Shown here: one piece after another, positions 16,605 to 25,554 of the stretch
Position numbering within the stretch: position 1 is the first letter of the stretch
Layout of the letters: each line of letters opens with the position of its first letter
Virus record (IMG/VR): IMGVR_UViG_3300027706_000002
Coordinates: 1 to 64,000 of that record
DNA length: 64,000 nt
DNA from: a virus
Reading direction: 5' to 3' (one strand)
Position numbers and translations under genes: made by a program
The notes under the pieces: generated by a model
Told to the model about the DNA's origin: nothing
Seen by the model: only the letters and a program-made list of their open reading frames with translations
Database searches by the model: none

Positions 16605-17762
16605 TTACACTTGTATGGTAATTCCGCCGTTGCTCATGTCGACGTAGCTATTTCCTTCGTCGTAGAAATAGGCCGGAGTCGCTCCATCCAAAAATCGAAT
16701 CGCACCCATTCCCCAAGACCCCGAGTAGGCGTAGACATTATCGCGGTGAGTTCCTCGTGGTTGTCCGAATCGCAACGCAACGAGAGGGGCGTTACTATTG
16801 ATCGACTCGAAGTGATTTCCCACGATATGAACGGGGCCTTCGTGATTGAAGTCTAGACAGTAGTCTCCTGGAAGGAGGTTAAAAGCAAATCGGCAATCGG
16901 TGATCTTGATCGGAGCAAGAGGACCGTGACCGCCTTGAAAGTGGGTGCTCCAAGCCCTTCGCAGATTCTCGCCGTTACAGGCTTCCATTGTACAGACACC
17001 GGGGAAGAAATCGTCTTGACGGATCGCGGTGTCTTGGCCGTTAAAAGTACACTGATGACAATGGGTGTAACAACCATATTTACACCAGATACCGTAAGTG
17101 CCGCCATTAAAGCCTACGTGATTGAATCGTAGGAAGTGCGCTTGCGAGGATCCGGCAACAACCACTCCACTACTACATTGGTCGATTGTACAGTCTTCCC
17201 AGATATGCGAGTCGTTGTTGACATCACCGCCGACTCCGCCGGCGATTGTAAACCCTTGGGAGAACCTCTCGACTCGTAGACGGCGAAAGAGATTGCCCGT
17301 AGAAACGACTCCGTAGGGCGTGGAAGCAGCGTTGCTCATTAGCACCGCCGTCCAACCCGGATTCTGAGCGTCGTCGTGGAGGAGCAGGTTGCCGATATGG
17401 CACTCTTGACAAGACTCCATCCAAAAGAGAGCGGCCGGATCGATTGAGGCTAGCTCCTGTCCGCCGTGGTAGTGAAGTTGTGTAGCTGCTGGAGAATCTC
17501 CGAAAATATAGAGGCCGAGGATACTGGGAATCTTGATCGGACGGTCGATGTAGTAGTGTCCTGGGGGAATGTAAACTGCTCCGGCCGCGTAGGTGTTATC
17601 TTGTGAACACTGTTGGTTGATCGCTAGCTGAATCGAGCAGCGATCAATCGACTCGTCAAGAGAAACTGCGAACGGGTAGATAGTCTGCGCTTGCGCCAGA
17701 CTATTGAAGCGTTCACTGAGCTTATAGAGCCTACCCGTCGCTGGAGCCTTAACCGTTTTCAT
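16605..17762 (-). CDS. Right-handed beta-helix tail protein (spike-like)
   Basis: 385 residues with the repeated short-strand pattern of pectate-lyase-like beta-helices: an entry YIPPGHYYIDRPIKI near residue 65 then repeats such as DCTIDQCSSGVVV, CTFNGQDTAIR, DCRFAF and GNHFES. This fold is used in phage tail spikes that bind or cleave polysaccharide. Start ATG 17762 has GAGG at 7 nt; a TTG at 17774 is less likely. Many Cys and His residues (HCHQC) occur in the helix. It interrupts the head-tail joining genes and is followed by other adhesin genes. Confidence 0.8.
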   Translation of the reverse strand: MKTVKAPATGRLYKLSERFNSLAQAQTIYPFAVSLDESIDRCSIQLAINQQCSQDNTYAAGAVYIPPGHYYIDRPIKIPSILGLYIFGDSPAATQLHYHGGQELASIDPAALFWMESCQECHIGNLLLHDDAQNPGWTAVLMSNAASTPYGVVSTGNLFRRLRVERFSQGFTIAGGVGGDVNNDSHIWEDCTIDQCSSGVVVAGSSQAHFLRFNHVGFNGGTYGIWCKYGCYTHCHQCTFNGQDTAIRQDDFFPGVCTMEACNGENLRRAWSTHFQGGHGPLAPIKITDCRFAFNLLPGDYCLDFNHEGPVHIVGNHFESINSNAPLVALRFGQPRGTHRDNVYAYSGSWGMGAIRFLDGATPAYFYDEGNSYVDMSNGGITIQV

Positions 17763-17770
17763 GAGAATCC

Positions 17771-18757
17771 TCAACCGTATTGATAGACACGAACTTCACC
17801 GCGAGCACCGCTGCCGCCCTGCCCTCCGACGTTCGTCCCGCCGCCCCCTCCACCGCCACCCCCTCCTGGAGCTCCGCCGTCTCCGCCACGTCCACCCGTC
17901 GTGGAGTTACTCCCTCCTCCACCCCCGCCACCTTGTCCTGACTTGATGTAATTTCCTGCGGTTCCCGCTGTTCCCGGATTACTTCCTGCTGTTCCTCCGC
18001 CTCCACCGCCGCCGCTATTACCGCTCGCTCCACCTCCAGCACCGCCTGCTCCACCGGCCTGTTGCGTGCCGGGATTGGCGTTCGTTACTCCGCCTCCTGC
18101 GCCGCCTCCAGAACCTCCCCAATAGGAATTACCGCCGGCCCCTCCGGTGGCGGCCCCTGTACTAGAAGCGTTACCGCCTCCTGCTCCACCATACTCCGCC
18201 GCGAGGCCGGCTTGCGCCGTCGCGGAAGGGGCTGAGGCTCCGGCTCCACCGAATCCAGCGAGGTTATTCGTAGATTGAGGTCCGCCTCCAAGATTATTAC
18301 TGTTACCGCCCTGACCGGCGGACATGATTCCCCCGCCCGCTCCTCCAGTACTCGTATTGACGTTGCCGCCGTTGCCTCCACCTCCTCCATAAGCATAGAT
18401 GTACGTGCCGAATTGGGAAGTTCCTCCGGAAGAACCCGAAGTGCCCGCCGCTCCAGTACCGCCTCCACCACCGCTATTCGGACACGTACCCACAGTTATG
18501 GAAACCGTATCCGTGATGTCCTTGGCGTTGAGAAAATCTCCGTTTCTTGCTCCGCCCCCTCCTCCTCCGCCCCCCTGGCGGACGTTAGACACTGCGGCCC
18601 CCTGCCCTCCGCCACCCTGCCCGCCGGCCCCGATAACGTCCGGATAGACGAGCTTAGCAAATGGGTGTTTGTACCAGGTTCCAGAAGCAGTAAAGATCTG
18701 TATATCGATCAACCGCATGCCTGGAGGAGCCTTCGGGGCTAGCGTACCGAAGCTCAT
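17771..18757 (-). CDS. Glycine-rich tail fibre adhesin
   Basis: 328 residues, of which most after residue 45 are poly-Gly runs separated by Ala, Ser, Asn and Thr. The N-terminus (IDIQIFTASGTWYKHP) and the ending RGEVRVYQYG match the Gly-rich domain of phage tail proteins, where Gly-rich segments pack as polyglycine-II helices and loops carry receptor specificity, as in gp38-type adhesins. The gene overlaps its upstream neighbour by 4 nt. High-Gly repeats make it a hot spot for recombination. Confidence 0.82.
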   Translation of the reverse strand: MSFGTLAPKAPPGMRLIDIQIFTASGTWYKHPFAKLVYPDVIGAGGQGGGGQGAAVSNVRQGGGGGGGGARNGDFLNAKDITDTVSITVGTCPNSGGGGGTGAAGTSGSSGGTSQFGTYIYAYGGGGGNGGNVNTSTGGAGGGIMSAGQGGNSNNLGGGPQSTNNLAGFGGAGASAPSATAQAGLAAEYGGAGGGNASSTGAATGGAGGNSYWGGSGGGAGGGVTNANPGTQQAGGAGGAGGGASGNSGGGGGGGTAGSNPGTAGTAGNYIKSGQGGGGGGGSNSTTGGRGGDGGAPGGGGGGGGGGTNVGGQGGSGARGEVRVYQYG

Positions 18758-19173
18758 AGATCGGCTCCTGTAGCCAAGATGTTGATTTGCTTACCGCTTG
18801 TAACGGTCACCGGAGCGTAGGCGTAGAGCGTGTAGCCGCTCGGCAGATCTAGGTACTTGTTCCCGAAGGCGTCCACCGGCAGGTTTGAGAAGTTGCTGTT
18901 GTTGAAGACGGACACCGTCGGCGTGGAGTCGATCGTACCCGCCGTGATCGGTATCTGTATCGTCCACAGGTCGTAATTCGTAGCACTGACCGTCACGCCG
19001 ATCGTGATATCGCGGGCGGACGTATCCGTGGAAGATACCTGAAGCCCGTAGAGTCGTGAGCCATTAGCTCCGGGCGTGAAGATCGTCTTCTTCGTCTGCC
19101 CGTCGGCGTTAACGATCGACTGGATAGCATCGTTGATCGCTTGGTGAAACACCGGAGTCGGAGTAACGGCCAT
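18754..19173 (-). CDS. Hypothetical tail protein, 139 aa
   Basis: Beta-rich protein with alternating hydrophobic/Thr-Ser strands (DITIGVTVSATNYDLW, TVSVFNNSNFSNLPVDAF), typical of phage virion surface proteins. A GGAGGAG site precedes ATG 19173 and it abuts the large fibre gene upstream. Conserved small proteins like this follow tail fibre genes in many metagenomic phages; function unknown. Confidence 0.62.
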   Translation of the reverse strand: MAVTPTPVFHQAINDAIQSIVNADGQTKKTIFTPGANGSRLYGLQVSSTDTSARDITIGVTVSATNYDLWTIQIPITAGTIDSTPTVSVFNNSNFSNLPVDAFGNKYLDLPSGYTLYAYAPVTVTSGKQINILATGADL

Positions 19174-21416
19174 TATAAAGCTCCTCCTACAACAGTAAGT
19201 AGACTCGGATTAATCGCGATAATATCGGTAGCACTCGTTCCGCTATTGTCCCGAGCGATCGTACCGCCCCCTCGGAAGTTAAGGACAGTGCGAGCGGTCT
19301 GCGCTGTACCGTTTCCCTGTATCGTTTTGTAGGCGTTGACGGTTAATGCGCCTGTCGAAGCTAAGGAACCGTCTCCGGAAACGCTTACTGGTGCGTAAGC
19401 AGTACCTCCAGCATTTCCGACAAGAATCTGCCCCGCTCCTGGAGCGGTATTGGGGACAATGGCCGCCTTTGTCTGGGTGTCGTTGGTAACATTTCCCAGA
19501 GACACATCGCTAGCCGCGAGGTTCAGTGTACTGCCGAAAGTCAGAGCATGTCCAGACAGGGTGAGGAAGGTGTAGCTACCATCTAGACTGATCGTACCGC
19601 TCGTAGTGATCGGTCCTCCAGTGAGTCCTGTCCCGGTAGCGACGCTCGTCACGGTACCGGTCGTAGTCGAGAGCGTCTTCCAGGTGGAACCGTTGTAATA
19701 CGTCGGCGCAGCCAGGGTGCTGTTGTAGATGAGCAGGCCCGTCCTGGGGGACGTGATGTTGTTCTGCTGCGTCGTCGTCAGGGAGTTGAGCCCCAGCCCG
19801 ACGGTCGTCTGCTGTAGGTCGATGGCGCAGGAGGCGTCCGGCACCAGGGAGCCGCCGATGCCGAAGTTGCCAGATTGCGTGAAGGCGGCTAGGACGTTGT
19901 CGGAGTCGTTCGTCCAGAACAGAGTGCCATTGTTAATCATGCCATGGCGGCCTTTGTGGCCGGTCGTCTCCCAGACGATGCACGGCTGGTCGGTAGCAGC
20001 CACGCCGAGGCGGACGCTGTTGTAGCCGAGAAGGGAGCCGGACACCGCCCTCGCCACTGTCAACGCCTGCGTGGTCGTCCCCTTGGCAACGCCCACGCCG
20101 ACGTCGGTCATGAGCCACTGGTCGTTGGCGACGGCCCGCCAGGTGCTGCCGTCGGAGAAGATCTCCAGGTAGTTCTGGTCCCCCAGGATAGTGAGGCCCG
20201 TCTGCCCGTCGATCGTGCCGCCACCCTGGACGGAGAGGTTCGCTTGGCTGCCCCCGGACACCTTGAGGACGACGCGTGTGCCAGCTGGCAGGCCGAAAGC
20301 CGGGTATAGGCTCACGTTGGCCGCACCGGCACTCGTGTCGATGAGCACGTAGCGGTCGGATACGGCGAGGCTGGCGGTGCCGCTGACGGTGCGTCCGGAG
20401 GCAACCACCACCTCGCCCGACTGCTGCGGGAGGGAGATGGTGTAAGTCAGGACGGAGGCAACGTACTTGTTGAAGCGCAGCTGGGAGCCGTTGTCGTCGT
20501 AGACCTCCCAGTAGGTGGTCGCACCGGCAACGTTGAACAGGCGGAGGCGCACCTGGTGGCTGCTGCCGGCGATGATCGTCTCCGAGCCGCCGACGTATAC
20601 CATGGGGTTGTTGATGTCAGCTAGGTCGCAGCGGAGCTTGCCGAGAGCGTCGTTCCCCGGAGCTGAGACGATGCCGCCGGCCAGCTGCAACTCGATGTTG
20701 GCGTTGGCTGCGTCCGGGTAAATGCCGGCGTTGAAGACGGTGTTACTACCGATAGTCCCGGGTATGTTTCCCCAAGTGATACAGGCATGTGAATTATTCG
20801 GATCTAGCTGAATCCCAGCCTCAGTACTCCCGAAGATGTGAACACCGATAGTCCCGGTGAAGTGTTGCTGCGCCGTCCACGTGTTCTGGTGCCCCACGTT
20901 AATGGAGGCGACCACCGCTCCGGTCGTTGGACTAATCGTCAAGGAGCCATCGGAGTTGCTAACGGAGGTAACGCCTCCGGCTGGAGAAACCCAAGTACCG
21001 TCGGCTCGTAGAAAGTTAGTCGTACCTCCCCCAGAAGCAGGGACAGCCCCTTGATTGGTAGAATCGAAAAGAGGTAGGTCTGTGCCGAGGAGAGTCCGAA
21101 ACGTTGGCTGAGCCGCTGGTCCCGAACCAGGACCGGCGAAGATAGTCCCGGCTACCTGGACGTCGAGTCCAAGAGTTAAAGTTCCGGAGGAAGTAACCGG
21201 AGAGCCGGATACGGTAAAGAGACCGATCGGAGCAGCTAAAGCTACCGACGTGACCGTGCCCGATCCAGAAATCGGAGCCCAAGTGCCGTCTCCATGAAGA
21301 ACGTCCCCCGCGTTACCTGAGAGAGGCAAATCGGTCACGATCAAAGGATCGAACTCGACTAGCTGGACGACCCCGCGATTAAGAACGATTCGGTGTAGGA
21401 ATTCGCGTTGGCTCAT
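19173..21416 (-). CDS. Long tail fibre protein
   Basis: 747 residues with repeated fibre motifs: GNAGDVLHGDGTWAPI near 36, GTVTSVALAAPIG near 53, NFLRADGTWVSP near 134, and a second GTVTSVATGTGLTGG near 590. The repeats indicate a trimeric beta-structured fibre. No endosialidase-type chaperone ending is obvious. The DNA from about 19730 to 20725 (residues roughly 230-560) is clearly richer in G and C and in NNC/NNG codons than both ends of the gene, suggesting an exchanged central segment. Start overlaps the upstream stop as ATGA. Confidence 0.85.
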   Translation of the reverse strand: MSQREFLHRIVLNRGVVQLVEFDPLIVTDLPLSGNAGDVLHGDGTWAPISGSGTVTSVALAAPIGLFTVSGSPVTSSGTLTLGLDVQVAGTIFAGPGSGPAAQPTFRTLLGTDLPLFDSTNQGAVPASGGGTTNFLRADGTWVSPAGGVTSVSNSDGSLTISPTTGAVVASINVGHQNTWTAQQHFTGTIGVHIFGSTEAGIQLDPNNSHACITWGNIPGTIGSNTVFNAGIYPDAANANIELQLAGGIVSAPGNDALGKLRCDLADINNPMVYVGGSETIIAGSSHQVRLRLFNVAGATTYWEVYDDNGSQLRFNKYVASVLTYTISLPQQSGEVVVASGRTVSGTASLAVSDRYVLIDTSAGAANVSLYPAFGLPAGTRVVLKVSGGSQANLSVQGGGTIDGQTGLTILGDQNYLEIFSDGSTWRAVANDQWLMTDVGVGVAKGTTTQALTVARAVSGSLLGYNSVRLGVAATDQPCIVWETTGHKGRHGMINNGTLFWTNDSDNVLAAFTQSGNFGIGGSLVPDASCAIDLQQTTVGLGLNSLTTTQQNNITSPRTGLLIYNSTLAAPTYYNGSTWKTLSTTTGTVTSVATGTGLTGGPITTSGTISLDGSYTFLTLSGHALTFGSTLNLAASDVSLGNVTNDTQTKAAIVPNTAPGAGQILVGNAGGTAYAPVSVSGDGSLASTGALTVNAYKTIQGNGTAQTARTVLNFRGGGTIARDNSGTSATDIIAINPSLLTVVGGAL

Positions 21417-21904
21417 GGGTGTATTCCTGAACTAAAGTCTCCGGTGAGTCCGCCCGGAGGTGTGACGAGCGGCACCGATTTCGCGTTGGGAATCCGCATG
21501 AGCCCCAACTTGTGGAAACTGTGTCGAGCCTTGATATCCGGGGTCTCGTTACGCCACTTCACTTCGTGGAGTTCTTCGTCGAAAGCAGCAGAACCGAGAT
21601 CGTAGGCTGGGGCCGCAGGAGCCGTTCCGGTTCCGTAGCGAGTTAAGGCCCCGTGACCGCTATACCACTGTTCGAGATCTCCTTTCCACATCCAAGAGTT
21701 CATCGGTACGTGTTGAGCAACCACCACCTCCGCGTCCAAGGCGATCGTATTCCCTTCCGGATCGAGAACCTCGCGATGCTTCATCAACCAACGACAAGGA
21801 ATCTCGATAGGAAAGTCTACAACGGGTTGGCCGTATTCGTCGTAGCCCAAAAACGGCCAGACAACCGCTCGCTGTCGCAGAAATGCTAGCTCTTGTGCTG
21901 GCAT
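21413..21904 (-). CDS. Head-tail connector-like structural protein
   Basis: 163 residues: basic/hydrophobic start (QELAFLRQRAVVWPFLG), a beta core (RWLMKHREVLDPEG, AEVVVAQHVP) and a helical end with ELHEVKWRNETPDIKARH. The block around the DPEG and VPMNSW strands resembles small head-closure proteins of siphoviruses. It sits with other connector-like genes (21937, 22282). Role inferred from place and size. Confidence 0.6.
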   Translation of the reverse strand: MPAQELAFLRQRAVVWPFLGYDEYGQPVVDFPIEIPCRWLMKHREVLDPEGNTIALDAEVVVAQHVPMNSWMWKGDLEQWYSGHGALTRYGTGTAPAAPAYDLGSAAFDEELHEVKWRNETPDIKARHSFHKLGLMRIPNAKSVPLVTPPGGLTGDFSSGIHP

Positions 21905-21936
21905 AGAACCCCTTCCCGGTTAACTCCTGGGAAGAA

Positions 21937-22272
21937 TCAAGCTCGCCGCGAGCGTGGCTTACCGCCTTGGGCTTGAGGAACTGAGGGACGCTTTCCCTCG
22001 GTGAGCGATTGTAGGGTTTTCTCGAGAGCCTCAGTCCGTTGCGCCACAGAAGTCTGGTAAGGCATCCAACGGCAATGGGCTTCAGCGGCTGGTACTGGAT
22101 CTTCGTCTTGAAGAAGACGGATCGAACCGTAACCTTCTACAGCCCCACTCGGGGAGAAAACTGTTACATTAATCAAGCGTTCGTTCCAAACCTTCGTGAC
22201 AATAGCAGCCTGTTCCTCGGCATCCCCCCGCACGTAGAACCATACAATTCTACCCACTGTCGGTCGGATCAT
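21937..22272 (-). CDS. Conserved phage small protein (PTVGRIVWF type)
   Basis: 111 residues beginning RPTVGRIVWFYVRG, followed by AAIVTKVWNERLINVTVFSPSG. This short beta domain, recalled from many phages of diverse hosts, has no known function. A basic C-terminal tail (QGGKPRSRRA) could contact nucleic acid. AAGGAG precedes the ATG. Confidence 0.68.
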   Translation of the reverse strand: MIRPTVGRIVWFYVRGDAEEQAAIVTKVWNERLINVTVFSPSGAVEGYGSIRLLQDEDPVPAAEAHCRWMPYQTSVAQRTEALEKTLQSLTEGKRPSVPQAQGGKPRSRRA

Positions 22273-22281
22273 TGTTTCTCC

Positions 22282-22716
22282 TTACCATACATCCGGACAA
22301 GGACACCAGGTACATCCTCCGCTTCCCCTTGTCCCCATCCAGAATCCGCGAGCGAATTGTCGCTTACTAATCGCCGAGAGGCATCCGCTAAAATCGAGAT
22401 TGATAGCCACCTGGCCGTATTTACTTCCTTCGACGGACATTGTCGTTTGTCCCTGAAAGGTCGCTGAGGCTTCTGAGGTTGATTTCACCTGGTAAAGTTG
22501 ATCCATTACGTGGTAGTAATGGCAAGCTAACCAGCGTTCAATCAGTTCCGCCTTAGCGTCGGTCAAAATGATCGTCGGAGGGAGTCGGCTTCTAGAACAA
22601 ACGACCACGTCATCAACCACCGCACTAGCGGTATCAATAAAGGGCTGTAGGTCCGTGAAATCGTCGTAGTTATCTCCCAGAATCGCCTGGACTGCAGCTA
22701 CTGTTGTTCTCGCCAT
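22282..22716 (-). CDS. Head-tail connector (gp6-like) protein
   Basis: 144 residues, mainly helical: DDFTDLQPFIDTASAVVDDV near 17-37 and AELIERWLACHYYHVM near 55-70, the two-helix pattern of connector adaptor proteins that sit under the portal. A Cys-rich C-terminus (GGCTWCPCPDVW) is unusual. AGAGGAG lies before the ATG. Confidence 0.7.
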   Translation of the reverse strand: MARTTVAAVQAILGDNYDDFTDLQPFIDTASAVVDDVVVCSRSRLPPTIILTDAKAELIERWLACHYYHVMDQLYQVKSTSEASATFQGQTTMSVEGSKYGQVAINLDFSGCLSAISKRQFARGFWMGTRGSGGCTWCPCPDVW

Positions 22717-22780
22717 CGCCGACTCCTCTGCCGACCCTCAGGGAAGCACGCCTACCTCACACGGAGGTTCTGCGTCAGCG

Positions 22781-23284
22781 TCAGCCTCCTCCGATACAGC
22801 CTCGAGAGCCTCCTGGGAAAAAGAAGGGCTGTTGTACCCGAGGAGCGAAGGCCGGAGTAGCATAGGTGAAAGCTCCTTCGGCCGGAACGGTCGGAATTCT
22901 CTTGGCCGGAGTCTTTTGTAGAAATTGTTTGATTCGGGTCTCGTTGGCCGGCCCGTAGATCTCTGCCCGGACTTCGAGTTCTCCTCCGCTAGGAACCGCA
23001 ACGACAACTCCTACCGGAAGGAGTCCGGGTAATCCCTTCGAGCTACAGAGCACTGCTCCGCGTACCGAAGTGCTGGGTACATTGATAAAGACGACCAAGG
23101 GTCGATCAGAACGCAGTGCAGCATTGTAGGCTTCTGTGTAGTCCCCGTAACAGCTACAAGGATCGCAAGTACAATCCACGCCGCAAGAACAGGTGGGAGT
23201 GGTAAGTTTGAGGCGTTCCGGTTCCGCCGCGTTGACTAGTAAAGGCAAAGCAAAAGTGAAGAGGAAGAGGAGGGTCTTATACAT
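22781..23284 (-). CDS. Exported Cys-rich, thioredoxin-fold-like protein
   Basis: 167 residues with a classic signal peptide (MYKTLLFLFTFALPLLVNA, cleavage after residue 19). The mature N-terminus has a Cys cluster, CSCGVDCTCDPCSC, then a block YNAALRSDRPLVVFINVPS as in thioredoxin-like domains, but without a CxxC at the expected active site. Similar secreted proteins with a Cys cluster occur in planctomycetes and their phages. ATG 23284 is chosen because the signal peptide and AAAGGAA site start there. It is an odd cargo among connector genes and may act on the host envelope. Confidence 0.7.
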   Translation of the reverse strand: MYKTLLFLFTFALPLLVNAAEPERLKLTTPTCSCGVDCTCDPCSCYGDYTEAYNAALRSDRPLVVFINVPSTSVRGAVLCSSKGLPGLLPVGVVVAVPSGGELEVRAEIYGPANETRIKQFLQKTPAKRIPTVPAEGAFTYATPAFAPRVQQPFFFPGGSRGCIGGG

Positions 23285-23342
23285 GGAAGTTCCTTTCTTG
23301 TAACGAAATTCGAGGTCGAAACATTGAGTACAGTCTAGAGAA

Positions 23343-23717
23343 TTAGGCTCCCGGCTGCGGTAGGGGAAACAGAGCACTGAGGCTATCTTGGATCATCTGG
23401 GTGAGGACCTTTAGACCGTTTTCCGGCACGTCGTACCACACGAATTGCGAACTGGCGAAGACCTTACCACTGGCGTGCTTCTGATTATTCTTTCCCGTCT
23501 CGAGTACGGTCAGGTTCAAGGTAACCACCGGGGTCCGGCCTCTAGGATTACCAGAATCTGAAGGTGGAGGGTTTTGCGTGATCGTGCTGACGAAGAGAGC
23601 TAGACCCATCTCCATCTTCTGGAGAGTTGGATAATCTACTCCTCCCCAGCTACGGATCAAAGGAATTCCCGGGCCGTGTAGGGTGACCGTGACGGTGAAG
23701 GTCTTATTCGGTTGCAT
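23343..23717 (-). CDS. Hypothetical protein, 124 aa
   Basis: Beta-rich protein starting KTFTVTVTLHGPG and ending in an amphipathic helix LKVLTQMIQDSLSALFP. TAAGGAG precedes the ATG. It lies between the exported Cys-rich protein and the papain-like protease. No family recognised. Confidence 0.62.
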   Translation of the reverse strand: MQPNKTFTVTVTLHGPGIPLIRSWGGVDYPTLQKMEMGLALFVSTITQNPPPSDSGNPRGRTPVVTLNLTVLETGKNNQKHASGKVFASSQFVWYDVPENGLKVLTQMIQDSLSALFPLPQPGA

Positions 23718-23726
23718 AGGGACTCC

Positions 23727-24647
23727 TTAGAGTTTGCGCCAATCGATCGTCGTGGGCGGAAAACCAACTGCGTGTGAGTAGGCGTAGGTATCGCCTTGCC
23801 GTAGATCTGGTTCGATCTCTTGGAGATCCGAAAGGTAACAGCCTGCGGGTAATTCGATCTCTTCCCCAGACTCTAACTTAACAAGGTTGTTCGTTGAACC
23901 GAGGTAGTCTCCCCAAGAATTTTGGTAAACGACCGCTCGTCGTCCACCCTTAACGGTACAGCGACCCCGGAGGCACTGTGAATGAGGCCACTCGTTTCCT
24001 GTACGAGGACAAAAGCCGTTGGCTTGTCGTTGCATCGTCCGCGAGATAGAACCGCAGATATTAATCGGCTTCCACTGCCCCAAGGCAGCCCAAGCCTGTT
24101 CTGCGGTAGTGATCGGAGCAACGTCCTGAACGGGGTGCCGCTTGGCTTCGCCTTCGACGGGTTTTGCCCCTTCTGCTCCCCACTTCTTGCATCGCTGTAC
24201 GTTATAGCCGTCGGAGAGATCGGCGTTGGGATACTTGACGTAGAAGCATACGCCATACTTGTGGAGCCAGTCCGCACACCAAGAGCCGGTAGACCCGTCT
24301 TGATAGTCTCCCCATTGGCCCCCTATCTCGCAACGAGAACCCCCATAAATCGGCTCCCGAGCTACTTCGGCTGGTGGGGTGCCGTCTCCATTGACGGCGC
24401 ACTGAATCGTTAAGGTATCTTCTGCCGCTTTACCGCCTCCATGTGAGACGCAGGAACCGATCTGCCCTTGATCCCAGACGGGGAGTAAGCGACCCCAGAC
24501 CTTTTCTTCGAGCTTCCAGAAGAAAACATCTTGGTTATTATCGGCTATCTGTAACTGGGTAAGACTCCCGTAGAGACGAGTCAGTTGGAGCTTGGACCAG
24601 TATTGGTGGATCGACAAGGGCCGATAAAGCCAACCGAAAAACGGCAT
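23727..24647 (-). CDS. Papain-like (C1-type) cysteine protease
   Basis: 306 residues with the catalytic triad of papain-family peptidases in order: Cys66 in DQGQIGSCVSHGGG, His222 in EWPHSQC, and Asn243 in YQNSWGDYLG, with Gln60 or Gln62 for the oxyanion hole. The active-site order and the QNSWG motif are specific. An additional dozen Cys residues suggest disulfides or metal. No signal peptide is seen, but the neighbours 22781 and 24647 are exported. Starts are ATG 24647 (AAGGAG upstream) or an in-frame TTG one codon earlier. It might cleave host surface proteins or virion proteins. Confidence 0.88.
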   Translation of the reverse strand: MPFFGWLYRPLSIHQYWSKLQLTRLYGSLTQLQIADNNQDVFFWKLEEKVWGRLLPVWDQGQIGSCVSHGGGKAAEDTLTIQCAVNGDGTPPAEVAREPIYGGSRCEIGGQWGDYQDGSTGSWCADWLHKYGVCFYVKYPNADLSDGYNVQRCKKWGAEGAKPVEGEAKRHPVQDVAPITTAEQAWAALGQWKPINICGSISRTMQRQANGFCPRTGNEWPHSQCLRGRCTVKGGRRAVVYQNSWGDYLGSTNNLVKLESGEEIELPAGCYLSDLQEIEPDLRQGDTYAYSHAVGFPPTTIDWRKL

Positions 24648-25342
24648 CAACGGACTCCTTGGAGAGATTTACTGAGAGTAGCAAAAACCTGTTGGGCCTT
24701 CTTACGGTCGAGAAGGTCGGAAGGCTTGCCGCGCAACTCTTGGTTGAGGTAGTCTCCGCAAGCGGTTCGGAGGGTTAAGAGATCTCCGTCGGCTAGAACC
24801 TTTTTACGTTCTTGTTGTAAAGCGTCGAAAAGATCGCCGAGAGTCTGTACAGAGTTGTCTCGTATATGGGGTGGAGCGAGATCTTTGTAGAGACGCTTCA
24901 GAGCGGCAAGGTGTTGAGCCTTCTGCGGATCCTTGTCATTGAGATAAGCCTGCCGCAGAGCCTTCGTGAGGTTATCTGCGGCAGGATCGGGCGGGGCAGG
25001 GGGTGGAGGATCCGGCGAGTCTCCCACGACTACGAGACAAGTGGCCGCGTCCGACGGAACGTCTCCTTCCGCCGTCCAGGCAATAATACGATAGCTTCCC
25101 TCCTGAGGAGCTACAACCACGAGGGTCTTTGTATCCCGCAAAAGTTCAACGGGAAAGACGTTGAGACCTTCGTCCAAAGCGTACCACTTCACGACCTTAT
25201 TAAGGGTCTGCGCCTTAATCTCGATGAAGGCTCCGGGTTTCCCCGTAACCTTTTTCGGGAGTTGTAAAGCAGGATCTCCTGCCAAGGCTAAAGCGGTTAA
25301 CAGACAAAAGGTGCAGAACGCCAACGAACCTTTGTATCGCAT
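24647..25342 (-). CDS. Exported protein with Ig-like N-terminal domain
   Basis: 231 residues with a signal peptide (MRYKGSLAFCTFCLLTALALA). The mature part starts with a beta domain (KKVTGKPGAFIEIKAQTL, VKWYALDEGLNVFPVELL, YRIIAWTAEGD), resembling an Ig-like fold, then a Pro-rich linker (PDPPPPAPPDP) and a helical C-terminus. Similar proteins occur next to the papain-like protease in planctomycete phages as I recall. Overlaps the protease start as TGATG. Probable envelope-acting partner. Confidence 0.7.
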   Translation of the reverse strand: MRYKGSLAFCTFCLLTALALAGDPALQLPKKVTGKPGAFIEIKAQTLNKVVKWYALDEGLNVFPVELLRDTKTLVVVAPQEGSYRIIAWTAEGDVPSDAATCLVVVGDSPDPPPPAPPDPAADNLTKALRQAYLNDKDPQKAQHLAALKRLYKDLAPPHIRDNSVQTLGDLFDALQQERKKVLADGDLLTLRTACGDYLNQELRGKPSDLLDRKKAQQVFATLSKSLQGVR

Positions 25343-25355
25343 GGAACTCTCGGAG

Positions 25356-25514
25356 TTAGATCTTGTTGACCTTTGGCAAAATTTTCGGAATCAGTTCGAT
25401 CGCTAAGGCATGGAGTGTTCCTACCAAGAAAAGCATGAACGGTTTGCCTCGAAGAGATTCCTCAAGGACGTTAAAGATCAGATCGATGAGGTTCTTCAGC
25501 TGATCGGGAGTCAC
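25356..25514 (-). CDS. Small membrane protein, 52 aa (holin-like candidate)
   Basis: A short frame from GTG 25514 to TAA 25356, with GGAG 7 nt upstream of the GTG. It starts TPDQLKNLIDLIF, has a hydrophobic segment FMLFLVGTLHALAIELI at residues 26-42 and ends basic (KILPKVNKI). One transmembrane helix with charged ends fits a small holin or regulator, but no homology is recognised. It neatly fills the gap between the exported protein and a glycosyltransferase. Confidence 0.6.
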   Translation of the reverse strand: MTPDQLKNLIDLIFNVLEESLRGKPFMLFLVGTLHALAIELIPKILPKVNKI

Positions 25515-25554
25515 TTGTTTTCTCCGTTTTTGTCACGGGGGAGGAACGATTCGC

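Noticed and set aside
17771-18757. Collagen-like protein
   Set aside because: The Gly pattern is runs of G without the strict Gly-X-Y triplet; it fits the Gly-rich phage adhesin type instead.
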